Source of the DNA: CAUPWF01 sp964369755
Lineage (GTDB): Bacteria; Bacillota; Clostridia; Lachnospirales; Lachnospiraceae
Assembly (NCBI GenBank): GCA_964369755.1
Contig: CAYJFY010000002.1
Span: 57,207-121,206, forward strand
Direction of reading: 5' to 3'
DNA length: 64,000 bases
Part shown: positions 52,001 through 60,407 of the stretch, one piece after another
How the letters are laid out: every line of letters begins with the position of its first letter
How positions within the stretch are numbered: position 1 is the first letter of the stretch
Notes under the pieces: generated by a model
The model's database searches: none
What the model was told of the DNA's origin: nothing
The model's input: only the letters and a program-made list of their open reading frames with translations
Translations under genes and position numbers: made by a program

Positions 52001-53113
52001 AATCCGGATGAGGTTACAGTACATTCGCCTGTGACAGAAGAGGACACGCAGAGAGAAGTACTACTTTTGAGCAAGCCGATTTATCAAGAAGATGAAAAAA
52101 TCGCTGAGGTCTACGCCAAATATTATTTAGACGAGTTTGCTTCAGTATTAGACTTGAAGAGTTTTGGTGGAGAGGCATTTTTCCATCTATGTGAAACAGG
52201 GGGAACACCTCTTGTTATCAGTACAAGTGGCAATAATAAGTTTGTCACGGATGATATGTATGAATTTATTGGTTCTTTGGATATCACAAATGGATATACC
52301 GCAGAGTCCATCAAGGAAACCATGATTGCAGGGGAAACGGCCATGTTAAAATATCGCATTGGCGGACAGTCGCGAACTGCAGTGATGATTCCAGTACCTG
52401 ATACAGACTGGTGTGTGGTGAGCATTGTATTGAATGAGGTTACGGTTAATATGGTAGATGAAATCAACCAAAACACTCTGATTTTCTCATTGTTTACTGT
52501 TGTTTTATTCGGAGCATACTTTATCTTTACACAATATGTGACGAGAAAGAACCAGAGACATTTAGTCAATGCATGGGAAAATAGTTACAATCTATCTAGT
52601 AGTCTGCAACTGAGCATGGAAACAGATTCTTTGACTCGAACATACAGTAGAGCAGCGGCAGCAGAGAAGATATCGGATATCATTACTCGCGCAGTAGCGG
52701 ATGGAGGGCAACATGCGGTAGTAATATTGGATGTAGATAACTTCAAAGGCATCAATGACAATTATGGTCATCAAACAGGAGATATTTATCTACAAGAATT
52801 TGTAAGTGCGGTGAAGAGCTGTTTGAGAACAGGGGACCTCATCGGGAGATTGGGAGGCGACGAGTTCATTGTATTGTTGAGCAATATGGATGCGATAGAC
52901 AATATGAAACCGATTTTACAGAGAATTATCACAAGTGTAAACAATATTAAGATGACAGATGTTTCATTACATAACGTTTCTGTTAGTGCGGGGGCAGCAT
53001 TGATTCCTCAACATGGAGATAACTACGAAACTCTTTCACACAAAGCAGACATGGCGCTTTACATGGCGAAGAATGCTGGCAAAAATAAGTATATCATATA
53101 CGATGGAGACTAG
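49067..53113 (+). CDS. FIST-EAL-(membrane/Cache-like)-GGDEF c-di-GMP enzyme
   Basis: A 1348-residue protein. Domains in order: FIST N/C sensor domains (about 20-370), a degenerate GGDEF-like region (about 430-585), EAL phosphodiesterase (about 596-820) with EALMRL, LNIS, LETE, VDDFGSGYSNF, DYIKIN, AECVET and QGYLFSKP all intact, TM1 (859-881), an extracytoplasmic Cache-like region (882-1135), TM2 (1136-1158) and a GGDEF cyclase with GGDEF at 1263-1267 and inhibitory site RTGD at 1254-1257. So both c-di-GMP synthesis and breakdown look possible, on one chain with two sensors. AGGTG precedes the ATG. truA follows in three bases. Confidence 0.9.
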   Translation: MLSFNFLYKENLRELKEFMNTHTEIQEGENCLVRIHLSGKDGEKAVSIAREIKEVLPQASVVGCSTSGLIYNGEIYNEGVLVSFLRFDNARVVSSMISVEGMSASQIADKFQEKASEFEQAYAIVLFGYPELKIEDILNQVSDRNEGIQFTGGVAGYLDESGEFTSFVFNHEGYCENAISLSLIDKEYVLVYANAIVGHDSISEPYTITKVEGDCVVEVEGMDTATWLSEKLGLSDLTVRDRWSSGVETDVLLRFPWLIDGNEGSSRSIRYDEKDGRIITYFCSLDEGEKIRISYLSLLKSVQEWQEVYYDLQKFSAESLFCYSCLFRKLYLENLAKWEMTPFKDAGICGAFMLGEIWSRDNVNGYGHGTCSFFSLAENENYVNLDLHAFEKLHEIEDNFEAVVENLDTDSTVLKTLKDKISKANSKMLTMGDDVGNDMVTFLMDQTKNQYKKICLVVVQERETGEFVTETALEQKMAQVQELVTQEFRSAKLKFYIYNESSFFFVADKSVPDVEFIEITQYLNTYCREEKCCISHFSISLTGYKVQDMFEAATELVSKSDYTELRIFDATAEDMDELQNEFKMVAELNEIIKNDSVIPYFQGIYDNKSNRFFAYEALMRLRTSKGQILFPGDFMEIAKKYGLYQNLSTSMVLKVLRIFADRDEVITLNISIIDLMDRDFQHKVLSAIEGMENPGHFVFEILETEKFSDSVQLRRFIRVVRRYGIKVAVDDFGSGYSNFIEIGNLDIDYIKINGSLTELLGTDASYDKILDSITYLSKKMQVRLIAECVETPAMQKKILSMGIRYSQGYLFSKPMSLEDLYKVSEENKLSGNAEEHTEKIDEEYINFWQNEAKIKKTNRTFLLIGIFGMIFSCIAILFFATQSQDRVHSMHDTFLIELATSMSDKISLVAENSSTVLESEVELIETVIDQPNDVMGILRVTKDNSLFDNIYISYRGLAAVDGDGKELEVDITDLYQLDNPDEVTVHSPVTEEDTQREVLLLSKPIYQEDEKIAEVYAKYYLDEFASVLDLKSFGGEAFFHLCETGGTPLVISTSGNNKFVTDDMYEFIGSLDITNGYTAESIKETMIAGETAMLKYRIGGQSRTAVMIPVPDTDWCVVSIVLNEVTVNMVDEINQNTLIFSLFTVVLFGAYFIFTQYVTRKNQRHLVNAWENSYNLSSSLQLSMETDSLTRTYSRAAAAEKISDIITRAVADGGQHAVVILDVDNFKGINDNYGHQTGDIYLQEFVSAVKSCLRTGDLIGRLGGDEFIVLLSNMDAIDNMKPILQRIITSVNNIKMTDVSLHNVSVSAGAALIPQHGDNYETLSHKADMALYMAKNAGKNKYIIYDGD

Positions 53114-53116
53114 AGA

Positions 53117-53869
53117 ATGCAGGAAAAAACAGTCAATTATAAAGCGGTTGTGGAGTATGATGGATCTAGATATCAAGGGTGGCAGAAACAAGGGAATACT
53201 GAGAATACCATTCAAGCAAAGATAGAAAATGTTTTGAGTATTATGGCAGAGCAAAGGATAGAGATTCATGGGTCTGGGCGGACGGATGCGGGAGTCCATG
53301 CCAGAGGACAAGTGTTTAATTTCCATTTGCCACAGGAGATTTCTCCAGCAGATATCAGGAATTATCTAAACCATTATCTACCAGACGATATTAGAGTACT
53401 TGAGATTTCTACTGTTACACCTAGGTTCCATAGTAGATTATCGGCAGTGAGAAAGACGTATAGTTATCAGATTAAGATGAAGAATAAGAGGAGTGTGTTT
53501 GAACGAAAGTATCAATATGCTGTAGAGCAAAGGTTGGATATTGAGTCAATGAAGACTGCTGCGACAGGGTTGTGTGGACTTCACGATTTCAAAAGTTTCT
53601 GTGGGAACAAGCATATGAAGAAGTCCACCACGAGAATTATTGAAAGCATTGAGATAACATCCACGGAAGATTTGCTGACCATAACTGTGGTGGCCAATGG
53701 TTTCCTTCAAAATATGATGAGAATTCTGGTGGGAACATTAGTGGAAGTGGGACAGGGACAGCGGAATCAAAATAGCATGCAGAGGATTTTAGAGGAAAAA
53801 AATAGGCAGAGCGCCGGATTTATGGCACCTGCCCATGGACTTACTTTGATGAGTGTAGACTATAAGTAA
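53117..53869 (+). CDS. truA: TruA tRNA pseudouridine synthase
   Basis: Makes pseudouridine at positions 38-40 of tRNA anticodon arms. Its 250 residues have the catalytic Asp in GSGRTDAGVHA, plus DIRVLEISTVTPRFHSR and NGFLQNMMRILVGTL, conserved in TruA. Starts three bases after the GGDEF gene, so it is probably co-transcribed with it. Confidence 0.96.
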   Translation: MQEKTVNYKAVVEYDGSRYQGWQKQGNTENTIQAKIENVLSIMAEQRIEIHGSGRTDAGVHARGQVFNFHLPQEISPADIRNYLNHYLPDDIRVLEISTVTPRFHSRLSAVRKTYSYQIKMKNKRSVFERKYQYAVEQRLDIESMKTAATGLCGLHDFKSFCGNKHMKKSTTRIIESIEITSTEDLLTITVVANGFLQNMMRILVGTLVEVGQGQRNQNSMQRILEEKNRQSAGFMAPAHGLTLMSVDYK

Positions 53870-53925
53870 CAGATTACGCAGTAATCCATCCGAGATGTTA
53901 GGTTGAATAGAATAAAAGAAGTAGA

Positions 53926-54213
53926 TTAAGAAAAAAAGGCCAGTACAGAGATGATAAAAACAAAAGCTCCAGAAGCAAAACTGAAGTTGCTCGTTTTTTT
54001 ACTGGTTTTTCTTATGTTCAATCCTTGCAAAAACAAGGTGGCGGTGAGTAGCAAAAATAGGAATTTGAACAACTCGTTATTCCCAGATGAAATTGTGATG
54101 AGCCCTAGGACCACGACGGCGACACCGCAGATCATTTGTAGGATATATAGAATCTTCTCTTTTTGGGTAAAGTTGCTCCATTGATATTTGCTATGTTCGA
54201 ATTGTTGTTTCAT
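53926..54213 (-). CDS. Small three-TM membrane protein
   Basis: A 95-residue protein with predicted TM segments at about 22-43 (ILYILQMICGVAVVVLGLI), 50-70 (FKFLFLLLTATLFLQGL) and 77-94. The ATG at 54213 has AGGAG eight bases upstream; a longer frame upstream adds a non-conserved lead. No family recognised; function unknown. Confidence 0.6.
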   Translation of the reverse strand: MKQQFEHSKYQWSNFTQKEKILYILQMICGVAVVVLGLITISSGNNELFKFLFLLLTATLFLQGLNIRKTSKKTSNFSFASGAFVFIISVLAFFS

Positions 54214-54556
54214 GTTGAAATCTCCTAATCTGATATTTATTGTAATAAATTGAGTATAGCAAAGATTTCGGTAGGATTCAAGCATATCTATCACTGATAA
54301 AATTGATAAAAAAGCAGAGAAAAAGTGAACACCTTATCGAATGTTCACTTTGTTTCTGTTTATTTCAAACAGAAGGAGAGAAAATATATATAAACGGTAG
54401 TAACCGGAGTTGTTAGTCGAAACAATCAACGGCGCCTTAGTCGATTGCTTCATTTCATAAACTTATAATACAGGGAAATTGTGTTTATTCTGTGTGAAAA
54501 GTATTAAAGAAATAAGAACAATTTTGAAATAAAATTTAACAAAAGGAAATGTGTAG
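54214..54556. other. Intergenic region before the ABC exporter operon with hairpins
   Basis: This 343-base gap holds AAAGTGAACA/TGTTCACTTT (54322-54351), a 10-base perfect stem, and TTCTGTTT/AAACAGAA at about 54355-54375. A TATAAT at 54464-54469 with TCGATT 17 bases upstream (54441-54446) may be the promoter of the ABC operon. No gene was found. Confidence 0.45.
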
Positions 54557-56362
54557 ATGAAGAAAAAAAACAAATTTTCAAGTATAAAAATGTTACAGCG
54601 TTACTCCAAGGGACTCAAGGGGTACATGGTACTAGCGATCCTATGTTGTGTCATCGGAAGTGCACTAAATACGGCTACACCACAAATCATTCGATTTACA
54701 GTGGATTCTATTATTGAGGGAACAGAGGAGACACTGTCGGTGCCAGTTCAACAGATTTTCTCTTATATAGAAGGGAGTACGAATGTAGAGAGTTTGTTCC
54801 ATGTAGTATTGCTTATTGTAGCACTTGCATGTATCACGGGAGTATTTACTTATTTTACATCGGTATTGTCTTCCAAGAGTTCCGAAATGTATATCAAGCG
54901 GTTGAAGGATACTCTTTTTGCTCACGTACAAAATGTGCCACTTGATTTTCATGTGAAGCACCAGACAGGGGATTTGATTCAACGTTGTACCTCGGATACA
55001 GAAGTGGTGAGAAAATTTTTATCGACACAGTTGATGCAGGTATTTCGTACAGCGTTTATGGTAATCTTTTCGATTATTATGATGTGGTCGATGAGTATGA
55101 AATTATCGCTTATTGCAATTATATTCATGCCAATCATTTTATTTTACACAAGAATCTTCTATGAGAAGATTGCGAAGGAGTTTCATGTTGCAGACGCTGC
55201 CGAAGGAGATTTGGCTTCTGTTGTACAAGAAAATTTATCGGGAGTTCGTGTGGTGCGTGCATTTGCAGCGCAGCAGTTTGAAGTGGAAAAATTTGATGAG
55301 AAGAATGAAACATATGCAAATTCATGGATGCGACTAGGAAGGATAACGGGTGCGTATTGGGGGATTGGAGATTTCATCACTGGCTTGCAGATTGCAATCA
55401 TTACAGCACTGGGTGTAGTAGAGGTTGTATCTGGTCAGATTACGACAGGTGAGTTCATTGCTTTTATTGCATACAATCAGAGTTTGATATGGCCGATTCG
55501 TACATTGGGTCGTATTTTGGCTGATACGAGCAAGATGAGCGTTTCTTTCGAAAGAATTCAGTATATATTAGATACGGAAATCGAAGTGGATGTGGATTCT
55601 GCAATTAAGCCTGCGATGGATACGGATATCGAATTTAAACATGTAAGTTTCTCCTACGAAGAACATAAAGTGTTGGATGATGTAAGTTTTCGAATCAAGG
55701 CAGGGGAAACATTTGCAATTCTTGGAGGCACTGGAAGTGGGAAGTCGACCTTGGTGCAATTGGTGAATCGTTTGTATGAACTGCCAGTAGAGAGTGGAAA
55801 TATTACAATCGGTGGAGTGGATACAAGGGAAATTGAGTTGAAGTGGTTGAGAAAGCATATAGGAATTGTCTTGCAGGAACCATTCCTATTCTCGCGAACT
55901 ATCGGGGAGAATATTAAGGCGGCTCGTCCGGAAGTAGATGACGTAGAGATGAGAGAGGCAGCGGATATTGCCTGTATCGATTCTTCAATTCAAGAATTTA
56001 CAAATGGTTATGACACCGTTGTAGGAGAGAAGGGAATTACCTTATCTGGTGGGCAGAAGCAGAGGGTTGCAATTGCTCGGATGCTACTGCAGAAGGCACC
56101 GATTATGATCTTTGATGATTCTCTCAGTGCTGTGGATGCACAGACGGATAGTTATATTCGAAAAGCACTAAAGGATAATATGAAGCATAGTACGGTGATT
56201 ATTATCTCCCATAGGATTACGACTCTTATGGGGGCGGATCAGATTATGGTTCTTGACAAGGGGAAGGTATCGCAGCTTGGCAGTCATCAGGAATTGTTGG
56301 ACGAAGAGGGAATCTACAAGCAAATCTATGAGATTCAGATGAAGAAGGAAGTCGTAGAGTAA
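54557..56362 (+). CDS. ABC exporter subunit 1 (degenerate Walker B)
   Basis: Half-transporter of 601 residues: six TM segments (about 1-320) plus an ATPase domain with Walker A GGTGSGKST, intact signature LSGGQKQR and Walker B IMIFDDS, where the catalytic Glu is Asp. With the next gene it should form a heterodimer of the LmrCD/BmrCD type, one composite ATP site being non-canonical. ATG near AAAAGGAAATG. Substrate unknown (drugs, lipids or peptides). Confidence 0.92.
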   Translation: MKKKNKFSSIKMLQRYSKGLKGYMVLAILCCVIGSALNTATPQIIRFTVDSIIEGTEETLSVPVQQIFSYIEGSTNVESLFHVVLLIVALACITGVFTYFTSVLSSKSSEMYIKRLKDTLFAHVQNVPLDFHVKHQTGDLIQRCTSDTEVVRKFLSTQLMQVFRTAFMVIFSIIMMWSMSMKLSLIAIIFMPIILFYTRIFYEKIAKEFHVADAAEGDLASVVQENLSGVRVVRAFAAQQFEVEKFDEKNETYANSWMRLGRITGAYWGIGDFITGLQIAIITALGVVEVVSGQITTGEFIAFIAYNQSLIWPIRTLGRILADTSKMSVSFERIQYILDTEIEVDVDSAIKPAMDTDIEFKHVSFSYEEHKVLDDVSFRIKAGETFAILGGTGSGKSTLVQLVNRLYELPVESGNITIGGVDTREIELKWLRKHIGIVLQEPFLFSRTIGENIKAARPEVDDVEMREAADIACIDSSIQEFTNGYDTVVGEKGITLSGGQKQRVAIARMLLQKAPIMIFDDSLSAVDAQTDSYIRKALKDNMKHSTVIIISHRITTLMGADQIMVLDKGKVSQLGSHQELLDEEGIYKQIYEIQMKKEVVE

Positions 56363-56406
56363 CTGGGCGTAAAATAAAAAGAGATAAGAAGTAGGAGATA
56401 TAATAT

Positions 56407-58233
56407 ATGGCAGGTTTTCATGAAAAAGAATATAATAATCCCTTTAGTCTAGCGATGTGGAAGAAGTTGATACCGTTTTTGAAACCGTACAGAAATAAAA
56501 TCATCTTAGTCATTGCACTTATGATGTCGGCAGCAGGGATTGATATCATCCTTCCTTTGTTTCAGCGATTTGCAATTGATTATTTTATTGAGAGAGAGAC
56601 CATCGACACTCTGTGGTGGTTCTTTGGTCTGAACTTGGTGGTGATTTCGGTACAGACGATTATTGTTATAATATTTGTAAAAAACTCTATGGACATCGAG
56701 ATGAGTCTAGGAAAGGATATGAAGATGGCCCAGTTTCTACACCTGCAATCGCTGTCATTTTCCTATTATAATACGACGCCAGTGGGGTATATCTTTTCTC
56801 GTGTCATGAGTGATACCTTGAGAATCGCAGCGCTAGTAGCATGGAGTTTGATCGATTTATGTTGGGCAGCAGTGTATGTTATAGGTGCATTTATCGCAAT
56901 GTTTATCTTGAATTATCAGTTGGCATTGATAGTGGCAATTATCTTGCCGGTTATTTCCCTTGCAACATATTTTTTTCAGAAGGCGATTCTAAAGTACAAT
57001 CGTAAAGTGAGAAAGATTAATTCAGAGATTACCAGTGGATATAATGAGGGAATCCTAGGAACGAAGACATCGAAAGCCCTAGTAATGGAAGCAAGAAACC
57101 TCAGTGATTTCAAGGGTACAACAACGAGAATGTATGAGGCAACCATGCGTACTGTGATTTTGAATGCTGTATTTGTTCCTCTTGTGGGGCTGTTTTCCTC
57201 ATTTGCCATTGCAATGGTATTATATCAGGGGGGGATTTTATCTATCGATGGTGCAATTCAAGTGGGGACATTGTCCGCATTCATCGCCTATGGGACAGGA
57301 ATCTTTGAACCTATTCAGCAGATTGCAAGATTGATTGCCGAAATCATCTCGGCACAGGCGAATATCGAGAGGGTGACCGGTCTGCTCGAAACAAAAACAG
57401 AAATCATAGAACGTCCAGAAGTTATAGAAAAATATGGAGATAACTTCACTGGGAAGAAGGAAAACTGGGAAGAGTTGGGCGGAGAAATCGAGTTTGTGGA
57501 TGTAAGTTTCAAGTATCCAGATGGACACGAGTATATTCTGGAACATTTCAATCTGAAGATTGAGAAGGGAACGACGGTGGCAATCGTTGGAGAAACAGGC
57601 GCGGGTAAGAGTACCTTGGTCAACCTAGCTTGTAGATTTTTCGAACCAACCGAGGGTCAGATTCTAATCGATGGTAGGGATTACAGGGAACGATCACAAT
57701 TATGGCTTCATAGCAACTTGGGTTATGTACTACAAACACCACACCTGTTTTCTGGTACCATTGCAGATAATATTCGATATGGAAAGCTAGATGCTACACA
57801 AGAAGAAATTGAAGAAGCGGCGAAAAAAGTCTGCGCAGATACAGTGGTTGCGAAGATGAAAGATGGATATAAGAGCGATGTGGGCGAGGGCGGAGATATG
57901 CTTTCTACTGGAGAGAAGCAACTCATCTCATTTGCAAGAGCAATCATCACCGATCCGAAAATCTTTGTACTAGATGAGGCGACTTCCTCCATAGATACGC
58001 ATACGGAACGGTTAATCCAGACGGCTACCGAATACTTGTTGAAGGACAGAACATCCTTTGTTATTGCGCATAGACTATCTACCATTAAGAATGCGGATTT
58101 AATTCTAGTAGTCTCTGATGGCAAGATTGTGGAGCAAGGCTCACATACAGAATTGCTGAAGGTAAAGGGAGAGTATTATACCTTGTATAATCATCAGTTT
58201 GAAGAAGAGGCACAAGCCTTGTTGTTAAAATAA
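56407..58233 (+). CDS. ABC exporter subunit 2 (canonical Walker B)
   Basis: Half-transporter of 608 residues. It has six TM segments, Walker A GETGAGKST, a non-canonical signature LSTGEKQL, and Walker B IFVLDEATSS with the catalytic Glu. Its active half-site pairs with the LSGGQ of subunit 1. The genes are 44 bases apart. Confidence 0.93.
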   Translation: MAGFHEKEYNNPFSLAMWKKLIPFLKPYRNKIILVIALMMSAAGIDIILPLFQRFAIDYFIERETIDTLWWFFGLNLVVISVQTIIVIIFVKNSMDIEMSLGKDMKMAQFLHLQSLSFSYYNTTPVGYIFSRVMSDTLRIAALVAWSLIDLCWAAVYVIGAFIAMFILNYQLALIVAIILPVISLATYFFQKAILKYNRKVRKINSEITSGYNEGILGTKTSKALVMEARNLSDFKGTTTRMYEATMRTVILNAVFVPLVGLFSSFAIAMVLYQGGILSIDGAIQVGTLSAFIAYGTGIFEPIQQIARLIAEIISAQANIERVTGLLETKTEIIERPEVIEKYGDNFTGKKENWEELGGEIEFVDVSFKYPDGHEYILEHFNLKIEKGTTVAIVGETGAGKSTLVNLACRFFEPTEGQILIDGRDYRERSQLWLHSNLGYVLQTPHLFSGTIADNIRYGKLDATQEEIEEAAKKVCADTVVAKMKDGYKSDVGEGGDMLSTGEKQLISFARAIITDPKIFVLDEATSSIDTHTERLIQTATEYLLKDRTSFVIAHRLSTIKNADLILVVSDGKIVEQGSHTELLKVKGEYYTLYNHQFEEEAQALLLK

Positions 58234-58234
58234 T

Positions 58235-58279
58235 AAAAGAGGGATGTCCTGAAAATATAAATTCAGGATATCCTCTTTT
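58235..58279 (+). terminator. Terminator of the ABC exporter operon
   Basis: AAAAGAGGGATGTCCTGAA pairs with TTCAGGATATCCTCTTTT, and the right arm ends in four T residues. Starts one base after the exporter stop. Confidence 0.85.
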
Positions 58280-58401
58280 GTATAAATTGATTTTCTTGCG
58301 TAATAGGAAATGTAAAATATTTAAAAATTTATGTCAGATTTTCGATTGCACAATCGTTATATAAGGTATAAGCGCTTAAAATGATGAAGGAAGGTGAGGT
58401 A

Positions 58402-58965
58402 GTGAAGAAAATAAATAGCGAAGAACAATCAAAATTATCTAAACTATATCAGTTATATGAACAATTACTGTATCGTGTTGCATTTTCGATATTGCATGAT
58501 AGTGGGTTGGCAGAAGATGTAACGCATGATACCTTCGTAAGGATAGCGAATAAACTTTCTTTGATTAAAGATTGCGAAAGCGAAGAAACGAAATATTATG
58601 TTGTTAAAGTGGCTAAAAATATTGCTATTGACAGATATAGAAGCCAAAAAAATGAGGCAAACTACGTTGATAAGAATGCGGAAATCGAAAGTTTGAACCA
58701 TATTGTCTTGGAGAGAATGGAGGGAATGGAAGAGCACATTATAGAGAAACAGAATCTCTCATACCTGTTCTCTAAATTAGATTCTATGAGTAAGGAGATT
58801 ATTAAGTTACGGTGTTTTCAAGAATTGTCTTATTGTGAAATAGGAAAGTTGTTAGAGATTAATGAATCCACTGCCATGAAGCGGTTTCAAAGAGCGAAGA
58901 GGAAGATGCAAGAAATGAAAGGGGCGTATGAATATGAGCAGGAATCAAGTGATAGAAGATGTTAG
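58402..58965 (+). CDS. ECF-type sigma factor
   Basis: Alternative sigma factor of 187 residues with region 2 (YQLYEQLLYRVAFSILHDSG; LAEDVTHDTFVRIANKL) and region 4 (LDSMSKEIIKLRCFQELSYC; EIGKLLEINESTAMKRFQRA). The start is taken as GTG 58402 with AAGGTGAGG upstream; an ATG at 58381 is in frame but has no ribosome site. It overlaps the next gene by 38 bases, as expected for a sigma/anti-sigma pair. Confidence 0.85.
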   Translation: MKKINSEEQSKLSKLYQLYEQLLYRVAFSILHDSGLAEDVTHDTFVRIANKLSLIKDCESEETKYYVVKVAKNIAIDRYRSQKNEANYVDKNAEIESLNHIVLERMEGMEEHIIEKQNLSYLFSKLDSMSKEIIKLRCFQELSYCEIGKLLEINESTAMKRFQRAKRKMQEMKGAYEYEQESSDRRC

Positions 58966-60235
58966 CATTGCATTGATGTTAGAGGAAATTTCTGAGGGGG
59001 AATATCATGAATTCTCGGATGAGTATAATCGAAAGAAACAATTGCTACTAGGTCGCGTAAGTGAAAATAAGATCCAAACGCGAAGTAGGTCTAAGAAATC
59101 TAGATGGTTATTAATAGCAGCGTCTATGGCATTACTGGTTATAACAGGTTTTGCAGGGGCTCGGCTATTCCAAGTAGAGGGCAATCGAGAAGCCGAGACT
59201 GGAAGCTATCGTTATGAGCATGATATTTTGACGGCTCAGGACATATACAAATATACTGCGATTCCAATGTATTTACCAGAGCGTTACGTGCAGTCGGAGG
59301 GTGAGAATAAATATTATTACACTGCGGAAGATGGAACAGTTCATGCAGTTTCTATACAAGAAGGAACCATGTATGAGGAGCGAGAAACCGCTTATACAAA
59401 TGAGGTAGAAGAACTAGAAATCAATGGACTGCATGCAGAGTTGATTACCAAGATTGGAGTAGACTATAATCAAATTTTGAATGTATTCTATGAAGATAAA
59501 GGGTATATTGTGACTATTTATGCCACATCAGATATTTCAAGAGATGAAATAATCAAGATTGGAGAAGGGATTGAGATTCAGGTAGATGAGTCAGAAGTGT
59601 TGATGACGGCAGAAGAGGGGAAGGAGTATCTTGAGAATGTTGGCGATGATACGGAAGAAAGTAATCTAGATGTGGCTACAATGAACATCGGTGAAGTTGC
59701 AACGCTAACAGATTCAGACCTTAGCTATCAGGTAGAAGGGATTCAATTATTAGATGCACTGCCAGAAGATTTGAGGGAGGATGGATTCGCCAATCTGAAA
59801 GAAGAGCAAGAGATTGACTACTTTATTAATTCTGATGGAACGCCGAAACTATACTCCACTGAAATTTCAACATGGGATGCGTCAAAAGGTGAGTTGATTA
59901 CATCAGAAGAAGAGAGGGAAATTCAGTTTGTAGAGGTGAAGATGAAAGTTGGAAATCTCTCAGATGCTCCGCAGGAAATGGTTTTTATGGATGTTATGCT
60001 AGGGGCAAAAGACGAGTCTTATCTATTGGAATCATCGCCAATCGGATATGATTATATGCCTATTTACTTTGAGCAGACGGATTATCCTGGTGGGAAAGAA
60101 TATTTCTTTATGAATATGGAAGCAAGTGAGATGAAAGATATCCGACTAATCTTTGCCGTTTATGAGCAAGATGTGGATGCACTAGACTTTATAGTCGGGG
60201 CAAATACGGATGATTGTTATAAGTGGGATTTGTAA
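58928..60235 (+). CDS. Putative membrane anti-sigma factor
   Basis: A 435-residue protein with a short cytoplasmic N-terminus, one TM at about 55-75 (WLLIAASMALLVITGFAG) and a long extracytoplasmic part including a DUF4367-like segment IPMYLPERYVQSEGENKYYY and a C-terminal beta-rich domain. Overlap with the ECF sigma gene supports an anti-sigma role. No zinc-binding HxxxC motif is visible, so the binding mode is unclear. Confidence 0.7.
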   Translation: MNMSRNQVIEDVSIALMLEEISEGEYHEFSDEYNRKKQLLLGRVSENKIQTRSRSKKSRWLLIAASMALLVITGFAGARLFQVEGNREAETGSYRYEHDILTAQDIYKYTAIPMYLPERYVQSEGENKYYYTAEDGTVHAVSIQEGTMYEERETAYTNEVEELEINGLHAELITKIGVDYNQILNVFYEDKGYIVTIYATSDISRDEIIKIGEGIEIQVDESEVLMTAEEGKEYLENVGDDTEESNLDVATMNIGEVATLTDSDLSYQVEGIQLLDALPEDLREDGFANLKEEQEIDYFINSDGTPKLYSTEISTWDASKGELITSEEEREIQFVEVKMKVGNLSDAPQEMVFMDVMLGAKDESYLLESSPIGYDYMPIYFEQTDYPGGKEYFFMNMEASEMKDIRLIFAVYEQDVDALDFIVGANTDDCYKWDL

Positions 60236-60262
60236 AAATAAAATGAAGTGAAATGATGAGAA

Positions 60263-60311
60263 AGGCTAGTACCTAGTTGAGGTTTTTAGGTATTAGCCTG
60301 ATTGTTTTTAT
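60263..60311 (+). terminator. Terminator of the sigma/anti-sigma operon
   Basis: AGGCTAGTACCT (60263-60274) pairs with AGGTATTAGCCT (60288-60299), followed by GATTGTTTTTA. Confidence 0.75.
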
Positions 60312-60339
60312 TTTAGTTCAAAAATTTTTGATTTAACGG

Positions 60340-60368
60340 TTGACATTTAGTATTTAATAGCATATGAT
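60340..60368 (+). promoter_or_regulatory. Sigma-A promoter of the arsP-acr3 operon
   Basis: TTGACA (60340-60345), 17-base spacer, TATGAT (60363-60368). A very good promoter match 40 bases before arsP. Confidence 0.75.
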
Positions 60369-60374
60369 AGTCAT

Positions 60375-60390
60375 ATCAAAATAAATTGAT
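60375..60390 (+). promoter_or_regulatory. Candidate ArsR-type operator
   Basis: ATCAA (60375-60379), six bases, TTGAT (60386-60390). Such ATCAA/TTGAT inverted repeats are typical of ArsR/SmtB sites. It lies just behind the -10 box. No arsR gene is next to it in this window. Confidence 0.55.
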
Positions 60391-60407
60391 TTGAGAAAGG
60401 CGAAGAT

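Noticed and set aside
53951..54184. Plus-strand frame opposite the small membrane protein
   Set aside because: The minus-strand frame has a clear AGGAG and three TM segments; the plus-strand one is its shadow.
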